NCBI RefSeq assembly: GCF_037265215.1
Contig: NZ_CP147737.1
Location: 2,512,001 to 2,576,000, forward strand
Source of the DNA: Xenorhabdus griffiniae
Lineage (GTDB): Bacteria; Pseudomonadota; Gammaproteobacteria; Enterobacterales; Enterobacteriaceae
Direction: 5' to 3'
Length of the DNA stretch: 64,000 nt
Shown here: positions 32,247 through 41,381 of the stretch, piece by piece
Layout: each line of letters begins with the position of its first letter
Position numbering within the stretch: position 1 is the first letter of the stretch
Position numbers and translations under genes: made by a program
Notes under the pieces: generated by a model
Databases searched by the model: none
What the model was told of the DNA's origin: nothing
The model's input: only the letters and a program-made list of their open reading frames with translations

Positions 32247-32720
32247 ATGTTAAAACGTTTCCTGGTTGGCGCAGTTGTAGTAACCACGTTGTCTGGCTGT
32301 GCAGACATGGGAGCACTTTCTAGTGATACTTACTCTATTGATCAAGCCAAACAAGCTCAAACTGTAACTTATGGCACTATTCTATCTGTACGCCCCATCA
32401 CAATTAAAGGTAAGCAAGCCGGTGATCCTAGTATGTTAGGTCTCATTGGTGGTGCTGTTTTGGGAGGGCTGCTAGGTAATACAGTTGGAGATGGTTCTGG
32501 TCAAAGACTCGCCACAGCCGCGGGTGCTATTGCTGGCGGCCTGGCTGGCCAAAAAATCGAAGGTGCGTTAGACCAAACGAAAGGTATTGAGCTAGAAATT
32601 CGTATGGACAGCGGAAAAAATATCATCATAGTACAAAAGTTAGATAGTGTCGTGTTCAGCAGAGGGCAACGTGTCAGGATCGCAAACAGCGGAGATTCTT
32701 TGACTGTATCACCACTCTAA
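32247..32720 (+). CDS. slyB: Outer-membrane lipoprotein SlyB
   Basis: SlyB is a small outer-membrane lipoprotein of the Pal/glycine-zipper type that protects outer-membrane proteins under stress and is PhoP-regulated in E. coli. The 157-residue protein has a signal peptide with lipobox LSGC (near residue 18) and a glycine-zipper segment LIGGAVLGGLLGNTVGDGSG. The ATG at 32247 has AGGAG 5 bases upstream. It is divergent from anmK and convergent with slyA. Confidence 0.95.
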   Translation: MLKRFLVGAVVVTTLSGCADMGALSSDTYSIDQAKQAQTVTYGTILSVRPITIKGKQAGDPSMLGLIGGAVLGGLLGNTVGDGSGQRLATAAGAIAGGLAGQKIEGALDQTKGIELEIRMDSGKNIIIVQKLDSVVFSRGQRVRIANSGDSLTVSPL

Positions 32721-32743
32721 AATGTTCAAATAACGCAAAACAA

Positions 32744-32790
32744 AAAATCGCGGTTTACCAGTAACAAGATCTGGGCCGCGATTTTATTAT
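32744..32790. terminator. Bidirectional terminator between slyB and slyA
   Basis: AAAATCGCGG/CCGCGATTTT stem with T-runs on both strands, located between two convergent stop codons. Confidence 0.85.
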
Positions 32791-32803
32791 TATAGATTAA
32801 TTT

Positions 32804-33241
32804 TTATATTACCTGTTTGTGCAATTGGTTAATATTTTTTTCAATTTTCTTTATTACAGAAGCGAGCAGAATTAACTCATCATGAGTAATTCCCTCCAAA
32901 ATTTCTTTTCTTGTCGAACCAATAACACTATCCACTTCTCTAATAAAGTTTTCCGATTCTTTGGTTAATTTGATTCTTTTTGCACGTCGATCATTGGCAC
33001 ATGTGTGGCGTGTAATCAGTTTCTTTTCTTCTAATTGATCAAGCGTTCTCACCAAAGAGGGTTGTTCAATACCAATAGCTTTTGCGAGCTGTATCTGGGA
33101 CTGCTCTGGTGGTAGTTGACTAATATTGTATAGAGTAACCCAATGCGTCTGAGTTAATTTCAACGGTTTCAAACGATGATCAATTAAAGCGCGCCAGATA
33201 CGGACTAAACGTGCCAGATCTGATCCCAATGTCAATTCCAA
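32804..33241 (-). CDS. slyA: MarR-family regulator SlyA
   Basis: SlyA is a winged-helix dimer that relieves H-NS silencing of virulence and envelope genes. The 145-residue protein is almost identical to E. coli SlyA over [20 protein letters not shown] and the recognition region [15 protein letters not shown], with the wing [11 protein letters not shown]. In Xenorhabdus and Photorhabdus relatives such MarR/SlyA regulators influence host interaction; for this gene that is inference. The upstream 880 bases carry no gene. Confidence 0.96.
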   Translation of the reverse strand: MELTLGSDLARLVRIWRALIDHRLKPLKLTQTHWVTLYNISQLPPEQSQIQLAKAIGIEQPSLVRTLDQLEEKKLITRHTCANDRRAKRIKLTKESENFIREVDSVIGSTRKEILEGITHDELILLASVIKKIEKNINQLHKQVI

Positions 33242-33836
33242 TTACCCCTCCTTATAATTAGAGACTCATATAACATCAATGAATTATCCAATCAGTTTAT
33301 TCATATGAATAATGAATACGCACTCTATATCATGCTTACATTATCAGAGTCAGCAATTTCGCTAATTACCTAATGAGTATCGCGTTGGCTTGTTCCTCAA
33401 AGTTGACATCTTCGTCGCCCTAAAGAGCGAAATTGTACGGCGCATCGAATAAAATCGCGCATTAATCCACCAACGATATAAACTGTATAAAATAATCCTT
33501 CAACTAAACTATTATGAATTTAAATATCAACAAAAAAAGTACAATCTCCTAAAATATATACATTTCCACTCGGCTGAAGTTCTATAAGAATAACCGCCAT
33601 CCAAATACTAATCTATATATTTTTACATTAATATCATTTTTCTCTTACAGAAATTGACAGCATTGAAATAAATAACATAAAAAAACAATAAGATAACAAA
33701 ATAGATTCTTTTTTGTTCAATAAGTAATTCTTTAATAAAAAATTTTTACTGAGATGATTAAGATAGACAACAGAAGTGGTATTTTGAAATGACTTATGTC
33801 AAATAAAAGAAATGTAATATAAATGATATCTCATCT
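33242..33836. other. AT-rich gene-free stretch upstream of slyA
   Basis: About 600 bases without a credible reading frame. It holds the slyA promoter region and, at 33403-33447, a decayed sequence that resembles the hairpin ends of the IS605 element at 47670-50997 (TTGACATC, GCCCTAAAG, TACGGCGCA). Otherwise it is A+T-rich with nothing I can name. Confidence 0.5.
33403..33447. repeat. Decayed solo end of an IS200/IS605-type element
   Basis: TTGACATC at 33403 equals the outer bases of the IS605 end at 47670; GCCCTAAAG equals the loop side of its hairpin; and TACGGCGCA at 33436-33444 equals the other end at 50985-50993. The hairpin stem itself is mutated (TCGCCC/GAGCGA). No transposase fragment is near. 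Confidence 0.45.
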
Positions 33837-33948
33837 ATTACTAAATAGCGTTTCAAAATGATAGGAGTATTCCTTACCCCGCGCGGAGCGCGGGGTAAGG
33901 AACGCCAACATCTGATACTCTCAGTATTATGAAAACCTATTTAGTAAT
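33837..33948 (+). repeat. MITE-like palindromic repeat, copy 1
   Basis: The element has 12-bp perfect terminal inverted repeats ATTACTAAATAG/CTATTTAGTAAT and a central GC-rich palindrome (TTACCCCGCGC/GCGCGGGGTAA). A second copy with almost the same sequence lies inverted at 42600-42695. It is unrelated to the more abundant ATACCAAT family. No coding capacity. Confidence 0.8.
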
Positions 33949-33977
33949 ATTTCTTATTTTTGTGATCATCCTATACT

Positions 33978-34080
33978 ATACGCATTAAACTTCAAGTTGC
34001 AATTTACAACACGATATGAAGCCTGATTTCTCCCCGCTTTGTGGGGAAAAATCACACGCATCTTGAAGTCAGATTGGTAT
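33978..34080. repeat. ERIC-like palindromic repeat near DUF1289 gene
   Basis: Begins ATACGCATTAAACTTCAAG, central CCCCGC...GTGGGG, ends GATTGGTAT; about 103 bp, the full-length form of the family. Confidence 0.85.
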
Positions 34081-34123
34081 TTAATTCATATAAAAGATAT
34101 TTTTTAACCAGTTCAGAGTGAGA

Positions 34124-34363
34124 TTAAAATAAATCGGATTGTCTTGGAATAATATTGCTTTCTTCTTCCTTCTTTCTCAAACTTCTTAGTTTTCTCTGAT
34201 GACATAACCGCAATATTTCTCTTTTTTCACTATCCGATAATTTCATCCATATAAACCGCTCTTCCCTGCTACGATAACATCCCTGGCAAAAACCACGGGG
34301 ATCAGATTCACAAACTCCCCGACAAGGGTTTGGAATAGCAAAAAATTCTAATTGTTCAGCCAT
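34124..34363 (-). CDS. ydhL: DUF1289 protein YdhL
   Basis: A 79-residue protein of the DUF1289 family with no established function. The cysteine pattern CRGVCESDPRGFCQGCYRS suggests a small metal-binding module. I chose the ATG at 34363 (MAEQLEFF), the start in E. coli; an upstream in-frame ATG would add five residues. The C-terminus ends SDLF, like the E. coli SLF. It lies between two ERIC-like repeats and stands alone. Confidence 0.85.
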   Translation of the reverse strand: MAEQLEFFAIPNPCRGVCESDPRGFCQGCYRSREERFIWMKLSDSEKREILRLCHQRKLRSLRKKEEESNIIPRQSDLF

Positions 34364-34468
34364 CTCATCCCCCTGCATCCAAACTTATCAAGCATTCCCA
34401 CAATAAGGCCATTTATTGATCAGTATAAACTTCACCCATGTCATTTCAAAATAAAATGGTAACAACCT

Positions 34469-34571
34469 ATACGCGTTACCTTTCAAGTTGTTCATTATAA
34501 GACAACATAACTCATTGTTTTTACCCGCTTCGCGGGGAGAAACAATATGCATCTTGAAGTGAGATGGATAT
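34469..34571. repeat. ERIC-like palindromic repeat upstream of gloA
   Basis: Starts ATACGCGTTACCTTTCAAG, central CCCGCTTCGCGGG, ends GAAGTGAGATGGATAT; about 103 bp. Confidence 0.8.
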
Positions 34572-34691
34572 AAAGGTAAATAAATCGGATAATTTGAATT
34601 ATTTGATCTATATACGGCATAATGCAGATATGTGAGCCACGTTTCTGAACATTATGTTTCGTAATAAAGTTATAAAGATCAAGAGGTAATC

Positions 34692-35099
34692 ATGCGTTTA
34701 CTCCACACTATGATCCGTGTTGGCAATATGCAGCGCTCGATTGATTTCTATACTCAGGTAATGGGTATGCGTTTACTCCGCACCAGCGAAAACCCAGAGT
34801 ATAAGTATTCTCTCGCGTTTGTTGGTTATACCGATGAAAGTCAAGGCGCAGTTATTGAGCTAACTTATAATTGGGATGTTGAAAACTATGAAATGGGAAC
34901 CGCATTTGGACATATCGCCTTAGGTGTTGATGATGTTGCGGCAACCTGTGAACGCATCAAACTTGCTGGAGGGAAAGTAGTTCGCGAAGCAGGGCCAGTT
35001 AAAGGTGGAACAACTGTCATTGCATTCGTTGAAGATCCCGATGGCTATAAGATTGAACTCATCGAAAATGCAAGTGCCAGCAATGCATTAGGCAACTAA
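34692..35099 (+). CDS. gloA: Lactoylglutathione lyase (glyoxalase I) GloA
   Basis: GloA converts the hemithioacetal of methylglyoxal and glutathione to S-lactoylglutathione, using nickel in enterobacteria. The 135-residue protein shows metal ligands at His5 ([10 protein letters not shown]), Glu in AVIELTYN (about 56), His in FGHIALGV (about 74) and Glu in KIELIE (about 122). The start follows AAGAGGTAATC. The nemR-nemA genes that precede gloA in E. coli are not here; a palindromic repeat is upstream. Confidence 0.97.
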   Translation: MRLLHTMIRVGNMQRSIDFYTQVMGMRLLRTSENPEYKYSLAFVGYTDESQGAVIELTYNWDVENYEMGTAFGHIALGVDDVAATCERIKLAGGKVVREAGPVKGGTTVIAFVEDPDGYKIELIENASASNALGN

Positions 35100-35277
35100 C
35101 GCTATTTCTCACTATTACGTTATAGTGAGAAATTATTTAACTAGCTAAATAAGGGCATCTTGCCCTTTATCCCCCACTGTATAAGCATTACTTCTGCAAG
35201 ACACACCAAATTTTGTCATAATACTCACTATTCCAAAGTTAAAAAATAGAATCCTGAAGCTAAGAACTGAAAATCAG

Positions 35278-35928
35278 ATGTCTAATCAAAATATGCTAAG
35301 TGGGCGCTTTCGTGGCTACTATCCCGTTGTTATTGATGTCGAAACCGCTGGTTTTAATGCGCGTACAGACGCTTTACTTGAAATTGCTGCAACTACTTTA
35401 AAAATGGATGAAGATGGTTGGCTAACACCGGCCAATACGCTGCATTTTCATATCGAGCCTTTTGAAGGGGCTAATCTTGATCCTGCCGCTCTCGCTTTCA
35501 CTGGCATTGATCCTACAAACCCCTTGCGAGGAGCTGTCAGTGAATATACTGCCTTGCACGCAATTTTTAAAATGATCCGCAAAGGTATGAAAGACACAAA
35601 TTGTAATCGTGCAATTATCGTCGCTCATAATGCCAATTTTGATCACAGCTTTGTCATGGCCGCTGCTGAACGTGCTAGTTTGAAACGCAATCCATTCCAT
35701 CCGTTCGCGACTTTTGATACCGCTGCACTCAGTGGCTTGGTTCTTGGTCAGACAATTCTTGCCAAAGCCTGCATCACAGCGGAAATTCCGTTTGACAGCA
35801 ATCAGGCCCATAGCGCTCTTTATGATACTGATCGAACCGCCCTACTTTTCTGCGAGCTGGTTAATCGCTGGAAGCGGCTGGGTGGTTGGCCACTACCATC
35901 TACTGATAACGCTAACTGCGAATCCTAA
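35278..35928 (+). CDS. rnt: Ribonuclease T
   Basis: RNase T is a 3'-5' exonuclease that trims the ends of tRNA, 5S and 23S rRNA. The 216-residue DEDDh-type protein has Exo [21 protein letters not shown] near residue 20, Exo [13 protein letters not shown] near 120 and Exo [14 protein letters not shown] near 181. It follows gloA by 178 bases, as in E. coli. grxD is convergent. Confidence 0.97.
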   Translation: MSNQNMLSGRFRGYYPVVIDVETAGFNARTDALLEIAATTLKMDEDGWLTPANTLHFHIEPFEGANLDPAALAFTGIDPTNPLRGAVSEYTALHAIFKMIRKGMKDTNCNRAIIVAHNANFDHSFVMAAAERASLKRNPFHPFATFDTAALSGLVLGQTILAKACITAEIPFDSNQAHSALYDTDRTALLFCELVNRWKRLGGWPLPSTDNANCES

Positions 35929-35999
35929 AAAAGTAAGCCCCATACTTTAATCGGTATGGGGCTATGGAAAGTAACCATTATTCAGATGAATGACTGGCC

Positions 36000-36380
36000 T
36001 TATTCCTGCTCACGATATTTATCGGCAGTCTCTTTGATCAGTGTTTGTAGTTCACCGCGTTGATACATCTCAACAAGAATGTCACAACCTCCCACCAACT
36101 CACCATCAACCCAAAGTTGAGGAAAAGTCGGCCAATTTGCATATTTAGGTAATTGAGCGCGGATATCTGGATTTTGCAAAATATCCACATAAGCAAAACG
36201 TTCACCACAAGCTGATAAAGCCTGAACTGCCTGTGCAGAGAAGCCACAGCTTGGCAATTTCGGTGAACCTTTCATGTACAACAGAATTGGGTTTTCTCTA
36301 ATCTGGCGTTCGATTTTTTCAATGACTGCATCAGCCGTTGTATCAGTAACCGTATTAGTGTTTGTATTAATATTAGTCAT
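36000..36380 (-). CDS. grxD: Monothiol glutaredoxin GrxD (Grx4)
   Basis: GrxD binds and transfers [2Fe-2S] clusters with glutathione. The active site CGFS appears in KLPSCGFSAQA near residue 43, followed by the cis-Pro segment WPTFPQLWVDGELVGGCDI. At 126 residues it is about ten longer than E. coli because of an N-terminal Asn/Thr-rich run (NINTNTNTVTDTT) before the conserved EKIERQI. The ATG used has AAGGAAG five bases upstream, so the extension appears real. Confidence 0.95.
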   Translation of the reverse strand: MTNINTNTNTVTDTTADAVIEKIERQIRENPILLYMKGSPKLPSCGFSAQAVQALSACGERFAYVDILQNPDIRAQLPKYANWPTFPQLWVDGELVGGCDILVEMYQRGELQTLIKETADKYREQE

Positions 36381-36742
36381 TTTTGCTTCCTTAAAAACTG
36401 CACGTGCTATTTATCAGCATAAGATAAAGATTGATTCAGAATACCACTTTCTACGCTAATTTTTCTACCGTGAACTTTATATGGCAAATTTTTGCCATGA
36501 CTTGCCACAAATGATCATTAGATATTTTCATTCCAACTGACTGTATCCAATACATGTTAAGTTCAGTTCTGCACCAGTTCGCAGCTTTATAGCATCTTTT
36601 TCCCTGTTATTTAGCAGAAAAGTTGTTAAGATAATTATCAAAATAGTAACACGATAATAAGCTTAAATTTGCCCTGTTCCATGGTGAGTGTCTAAGCCAT
36701 GGTTTGCAGAGCCAAAAACCCGATATTAAAAAGGAGCATGCA
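36381..36742. other. grxD-sodB divergent intergenic region
   Basis: About 360 bases containing the promoters of two divergent iron-linked genes. I see an AT-rich stretch with GATAATTATC at about 36630-36640 but no additional gene or repeat. The sodB leader ends AAAAAGGAGCATGCAATG, which includes the RyhB pairing site. Confidence 0.5.
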
Positions 36743-37321
36743 ATGTCTTTTGAATTACCAGCATTACCTTATGCCAAAGATGCCCTGGAACCACACATTT
36801 CTGCAGAAACTCTGGAATATCACTACGGCAAACATCACAACGCTTATGTTGTAAACCTGAATAATCTGATTAAAGATACTGAATTTGCCGGAAAATCACT
36901 GGAAGAGATCATCAAAACATCTGAAGGTGGCATCTTCAATAACGCAGCACAAGTTTGGAACCATACTTTCTACTGGCACAGCCTGTCACCAAATGGTGGT
37001 GGCGAACCCACCGGAAAAGTGGCAGATGCTATCAGTCATGCTTTCGGCTCTTTTGCTGAATTTAAACAGCAATTCACTGATGCAGCCCTGAAAAACTTTG
37101 GTTCTGGTTGGACTTGGTTAGTCAAGAAAGCTGATGGTACTTTGGCTATCGTTAACACTTCTAATGCAGCAACGCCATTGACTGGCGAAGATAAGCCAGT
37201 GCTGACTGTTGATGTTTGGGAGCACGCATATTATATCGATTACCGCAATGCTCGCCCTCAATATTTGGAGCACTTCTGGGCTCTGGTCAACTGGAACTTT
37301 GTTGAAGAAAACTTAGCTTAA
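36743..37321 (+). CDS. sodB: Iron superoxide dismutase SodB
   Basis: SodB dismutates superoxide in the cytoplasm with iron. The 192-residue protein begins MSFELPALPYAKDAL and has Fe ligands His near 27 (ETLEYHYGKHHNAYV), His near 74 (VWNHTFYW), Asp and His in DVWEHAYYIDY. The ATG follows AAGGAG by 6 bases. The sequence GCAATGTC across the start codon is complementary to GACATTGC in RyhB (20650-20767), so iron starvation should block translation as in E. coli. Confidence 0.97.
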   Translation: MSFELPALPYAKDALEPHISAETLEYHYGKHHNAYVVNLNNLIKDTEFAGKSLEEIIKTSEGGIFNNAAQVWNHTFYWHSLSPNGGGEPTGKVADAISHAFGSFAEFKQQFTDAALKNFGSGWTWLVKKADGTLAIVNTSNAATPLTGEDKPVLTVDVWEHAYYIDYRNARPQYLEHFWALVNWNFVEENLA

Positions 37322-37353
37322 TAAGATTAATTCTTATACTAGTTTGAAATAAT

Positions 37354-37408
37354 AAGGGCGGGCTTTTCCTTTATTTGCGATATTGCACATGTTGGAAAAC
37401 CCGCCCTT
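37354..37408. terminator. Terminator of sodB (and cydH)
   Basis: AAGGGCGGG...CCCGCCCTT stem extended by CTTTTCC/GGAAAAC; it lies between the sodB stop and the convergent cydH. Confidence 0.8.
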
Positions 37409-37444
37409 AAGATAAGTGGGGCTACAAATTCTTTTAGATCTTGA

Positions 37445-37531
37445 TCAGATCAGGCAGAGGCTCCCCAGAAAAACAATCATGATTAATGCACTACTGGCGG
37501 CCAATAATCCCAATTTCAGATCTGTATCCAT
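37445..37531 (-). CDS. cydH: Small membrane protein CydH (YnhF), cytochrome bd-I subunit
   Basis: This 28-residue reading frame starts MDTDLKLGLLAASS and is almost entirely one hydrophobic helix ending FLGSLCLI. In E. coli the 29-residue YnhF/CydH (starting MSTDLKFSL as I recall) sits at the same place and strand between sodB and purR and is a subunit of cytochrome bd-I oxidase that closes an oxygen access channel. GAGGA lies about 7 bases before the ATG. Support is position, strand, the TDLK N-terminus and the single helix; sequence similarity is otherwise weak because of length. Confidence 0.8.
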   Translation of the reverse strand: MDTDLKLGLLAASSALIMIVFLGSLCLI

Positions 37532-37821
37532 AGAACATCCTCAATGTGAAAATTAAGACACCTCAACATCCTAAATTTTAAGCGGTTATTTGCCATACTA
37601 TCTAAAAATCATACCGCAAGATTTAATCCATACTCTTTATAGCATCGATTATTACTTTCACTTTTGAGCTAGATCAGACAAAATTCAAGGTTTACCGCTA
37701 AATTATTGCCAACCATCACCCTGTATACAAATATATTGGTAAACGATTAACAAATAGCTATACCCGAAAAGAAAGATAAAGGGTATATAAATTAGACCAG
37801 AAGGTCAGGAGTCCTTTTTTC

Positions 37822-38847
37822 ATGGCAACGATTAAAGATGTGGCCAAACGCGCTGGTGTTTCGACTACAACCGTATCCCATGTTATCAATAAAACCCGTT
37901 TCGTCGCCGAAGATACAAAGGCCGCAGTTTGGGCCGCTATTAAAGAATTGAACTATTCTCCCAGTGCGGTTGCCCGTAGCTTAAAAGTTAACCACACCAA
38001 ATCCATTGGGTTGCTGGCAACATCAAGTGAAGCACCATACTTTGCTGAGATCATAGAATCAGTTGAAAATAGCTGCTATAGCAAAGGTTATACCCTGATT
38101 TTATGTAATTCTCATAACAATCTTGATAAACAGAAAGCATATCTCGCGATGCTCGCACAAAAACGAGTAGATGGTTTGCTGGTAATGTGTTCAGAATACC
38201 CTGAGCAACTTTTGAGTATGTTGGAAGGCTATCGTAATATTCCTATGGTGGTCATGGATTGGGGAGAATCCAGAGGTGATTTTACCGATGCAATTATTGA
38301 TAATGCCTTTCATGGTGGTTACCTGGCTGGCCGTTATCTTATTGAACGCGGTCATCGTGATATTGCATCCATTCCTGGACCATTGGCAAGAAATACGGGA
38401 GGAGGCCGCCACCAAGGTTTTCTTAAGGCACTAAAAGAAGCCAATATCGCTATTCGGGATGAGTGGATTGTACAAGGTGATTTTGAACCTGAGTCCGGTT
38501 ACCAAGCCATGTATAAGATCCTGAATCAAAAACATCGTCCAACTGCTGTTTTCTGTGGTGGAGATGTCATGGCTATGGGAGCGATCTGTGCAGCTGATGA
38601 GTTGGGTTTGCGTGTTCCGCAAGATATTTCAATTATCGGTTATGATAATATTCGTAATGCCCGCTATTTTACGCCAGCATTGACAACCATTCACCAACCC
38701 AAAGAGCGTTTAGGGCAAATGGCCTTTTCAATGTTACTGGACAGGATAGTCAATAAACGTGAGGATGTACAAACTATCGAAGTCCACCCACGCCTTGTTG
38801 AACGGCGCTCTGTTGCAGATGGACCTTTTATCGATTATCGCCGCTGA
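37822..38847 (+). CDS. purR: Purine repressor PurR
   Basis: PurR is a LacI-family repressor that binds hypoxanthine or guanine and represses purine synthesis genes. The 341-residue protein has an N-terminal helix-turn-helix [20 protein letters not shown], hinge helix [10 protein letters not shown] and a periplasmic-binding-like sensor domain. The stop lies 3 bases from the convergent punR stop. Purine-transport genes punR/punC next door make this a purine-linked cluster. Confidence 0.97.
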   Translation: MATIKDVAKRAGVSTTTVSHVINKTRFVAEDTKAAVWAAIKELNYSPSAVARSLKVNHTKSIGLLATSSEAPYFAEIIESVENSCYSKGYTLILCNSHNNLDKQKAYLAMLAQKRVDGLLVMCSEYPEQLLSMLEGYRNIPMVVMDWGESRGDFTDAIIDNAFHGGYLAGRYLIERGHRDIASIPGPLARNTGGGRHQGFLKALKEANIAIRDEWIVQGDFEPESGYQAMYKILNQKHRPTAVFCGGDVMAMGAICAADELGLRVPQDISIIGYDNIRNARYFTPALTTIHQPKERLGQMAFSMLLDRIVNKREDVQTIEVHPRLVERRSVADGPFIDYRR

Positions 38848-38850
38848 CAG

Positions 38851-39759
38851 TTAATTTTCTTGCAGCCATTCGGCATTAAGCGTTTCGCTATCCCCCAGAT
38901 AATCAAGTAACCAGCTTAATGCCGGTGAATGGCTTTTTTGCGACCATGTCAAGCAGCATGGGCTGTCAGGCAATGGTTGTTCAAGTTCAAGTGTCATCAA
39001 TTTGCCTTTACGGATCAGCGGTTGCGCACGGTGCTTAGGCACCATGCCTACACACAATCCATCCATCAAGCAACTTAATCCAACATCCCAATCAGGCACA
39101 ATCAATCGCCGCTGATTATCCAAAGCCCATGTATCACGTTTAGGTAAGCTGCGCGCTGTGTCTTCAAGACATAAACTGGGATAAGGTCGCATTTGGTCAT
39201 CATTCAATTTTCCCGATATTACTGCCAGTTCGTGTTCTGGACTGGCTACACACAGCCAAGGCATGAACCCCATATCCCTGAAGCTATATCGCTCACCAAC
39301 AGGGGAAGCACGTGTCGCTCCGATGGCGACATCCACTCGGCCATCCACCAGAGCATCCCATACGCCATTGAAAACTTCAGGATAGATAAGTAACTCAATA
39401 TCTGGGAAATGGCGATAAAAATCCAAAATTAGCCGAAGCGTTCGCTCTGGTTTTACAACCTGATCAACCGCAATACTAAATTGCCCTCGCCAACCATTAG
39501 CAACCTGTTGGCACTGATGCCGAGTGTGATTCATTTTTTTGATAACAGAACGCGCTTCTTTGACAAAAATTGCTCCCGCTTCCGTTAAATCGACATCACG
39601 GTGACGACGTTCAAACAGAGGAACTGCCAGCCATTCTTCAAGCTGTTTTACCGTATAGCTGATAGCAGAAGGCACACGATGAAGTTCTGATGCAGCCGCG
39701 CTGAAACTTCCTGTTCTGGCAACAGCATCAACGACTTCCAGAGAGTATTCAGACCACAT
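38851..39759 (-). CDS. punR: LysR-family regulator PunR (YdhB)
   Basis: PunR activates the divergent purine nucleoside exporter/importer gene punC in E. coli. The 302-residue protein begins MWSEYSLEVVDAVARTGSFS, with a LysR helix-turn-helix (SAAASELHRVPSAISYTVKQLEEWL) in the first 45 residues (the segment is listed as key residues only) and a substrate-binding domain after residue 90. The ATG at 39759 matches the E. coli start; five upstream residues are possible but unsupported. Confidence 0.93.
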   Translation of the reverse strand: MWSEYSLEVVDAVARTGSFSAAASELHRVPSAISYTVKQLEEWLAVPLFERRHRDVDLTEAGAIFVKEARSVIKKMNHTRHQCQQVANGWRGQFSIAVDQVVKPERTLRLILDFYRHFPDIELLIYPEVFNGVWDALVDGRVDVAIGATRASPVGERYSFRDMGFMPWLCVASPEHELAVISGKLNDDQMRPYPSLCLEDTARSLPKRDTWALDNQRRLIVPDWDVGLSCLMDGLCVGMVPKHRAQPLIRKGKLMTLELEQPLPDSPCCLTWSQKSHSPALSWLLDYLGDSETLNAEWLQEN

Positions 39760-39882
39760 ATATCTTCCTTTCAATTTTTTTCACAGCATGGTGCAAATAT
39801 TACCGTTTCACAAGTAAAAATCATGCTATATAAAATAAGCCAACTATTTCCTTATCCACGACAAAATCTAACTACTAACACA

Positions 39883-41070
39883 ATGACAACAAATAAAAAC
39901 ACCATTCCATTTATGTCTTATCTCGCTGGCTTAAGCATGTTAGGCTATTTGGCCATTGATATGTATCTGCCCGCTTTTGATGCAATGAAAGCAGAATTAG
40001 GTACATCAACTAATGCTATCAGTGCAAGCCTTAGCATTTTTCTTGCCGGATTTGCTTTTGCACAACTTTTATGGGGTCAATTGTCTGACCGGTTAGGCAG
40101 AAAACCTGTTCTTATTATCGGCCTGTCCCTGTTTTCCATTAGTTGTTTAGGTATGCTTTGGATAACAGATCCGATCCAATTACTGGTATTGAGATTTATG
40201 CAGGCTGTGGGCGTTTGTTCCGCTGCGGTAACCTGGCAAGCTTTGGTCGTCGACAGATATGATGCAGAGCGTACCAAACGTGTTTTTGCCATGATCATGC
40301 CTTTGGTTGCCCTTTCTCCTGCACTTGCTCCTTTGTTGGGGGCATGGTTATTGACGCATAGTGGCTGGAGAGTCATTTTCCTTATTTTAATGATAGTAAC
40401 GATATTGCTGTTAATACCCACATTTTTCCTGACTAATAAACGTACTAATATTGAAACCCGCACTGATAAAAAAGCGGTTTCTTTCTTTACGTTATTAACT
40501 TCTCCAGTTTTTAACGGAAATGTATTGATCTACGCATCTTGCAGTGCCGGTTTTTTTGCCTGGCTAACGGGTTCACCAACCATTCTGAAAGATATGGGTT
40601 ATGATCCTACCGATATTGGTTTAAGTTATATTCCTCAAACTCTGGCATTTATGATTGGCGGGTATGGTTGCCGTATCTTACTGGAAAAAGTAAAAAGTGA
40701 AACGGTATTCCCATTTTTGTTGGTAGGTTATGCTGTAAGCATGATCACTATTTATTTGATCTCCATATTAAGTCAACCTTCATTTATCGCCATTCTTATT
40801 CCTTTTTGTGTAATGGCAGCAATGAATGGCGCATCCTATCCAATTGCAGTAGCAAATGCTTTGTCTATTTATCCACAAGATAGTGGTAAAGCGGCTGCAT
40901 TACAAAATGCCCTGCAATTGGGCCTCTGTTTTGTCGCAAGTATGCTCGTCTCTGTATTTATGGAATACCCTCTTTTATCGACGACAACAATAATGGCGCT
41001 TACGGTTGTGCCAATGGCTGCCGGTTATTGGCTGCAAAAACAAGGTGTTGAAAAAAGCCATCAAGCATAA
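39883..41070 (+). CDS. punC: MFS purine nucleoside transporter PunC (YdhC)
   Basis: PunC is a major-facilitator transporter of the Bcr/CflA subgroup, linked with adenosine and other purine nucleosides in E. coli. About twelve membrane segments are visible, with the MFS loop GQLSDRLGRKPVL between TM2 and TM3 and the antiporter motif in LSPALAPLLGAW. I chose ATG 39883 (395 residues) because it aligns with the E. coli N-terminus; an in-frame ATG at 39823 would add 20 residues. Neither has a good ribosome site. It is divergent from punR. Confidence 0.9.
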   Translation: MTTNKNTIPFMSYLAGLSMLGYLAIDMYLPAFDAMKAELGTSTNAISASLSIFLAGFAFAQLLWGQLSDRLGRKPVLIIGLSLFSISCLGMLWITDPIQLLVLRFMQAVGVCSAAVTWQALVVDRYDAERTKRVFAMIMPLVALSPALAPLLGAWLLTHSGWRVIFLILMIVTILLLIPTFFLTNKRTNIETRTDKKAVSFFTLLTSPVFNGNVLIYASCSAGFFAWLTGSPTILKDMGYDPTDIGLSYIPQTLAFMIGGYGCRILLEKVKSETVFPFLLVGYAVSMITIYLISILSQPSFIAILIPFCVMAAMNGASYPIAVANALSIYPQDSGKAAALQNALQLGLCFVASMLVSVFMEYPLLSTTTIMALTVVPMAAGYWLQKQGVEKSHQA

Positions 41071-41381
41071 ATACGATAGTTTTCCAAAAAAATAATAGTT
41101 AAGAACATTATTATCTAAAGGTTACGCCATGATGTGACCTTTAGATGATTGTCTAAATATCATTTCACTCATATACTCATACGGATTCATTATTCTAAAA
41201 ACTCGGAATTTGAGGTCCTTCAGAGCATTGACGCTCTATTTAATTTCAGGATGAATAGGCAATATGTGCTTTTCAATACAATTTCTATATTATTTTCCAA
41301 TAAACCCTCGAGGTTTTATATAATAAAAATCAGCTACAAAGTGACACCTCAAAATTCCATCACACCAATGTTGGAGAGTAT
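41071..41381. other. punC-cfa intergenic region and cfa leader
   Basis: About 310 bases holding the cfa promoter(s) and leader. In E. coli the cfa leader is a target of several small RNAs; here it is AT-rich and I see no named element. A 78-codon frame starting with TTG covers part of it but has no coding character. Confidence 0.5.

Noticed and set aside
37736..37760. Possible PurR operator near purR (GGTAAACGATTAAC)
   Set aside because: Poor fit to the ACGCAAACGTTTGCGT palindrome.
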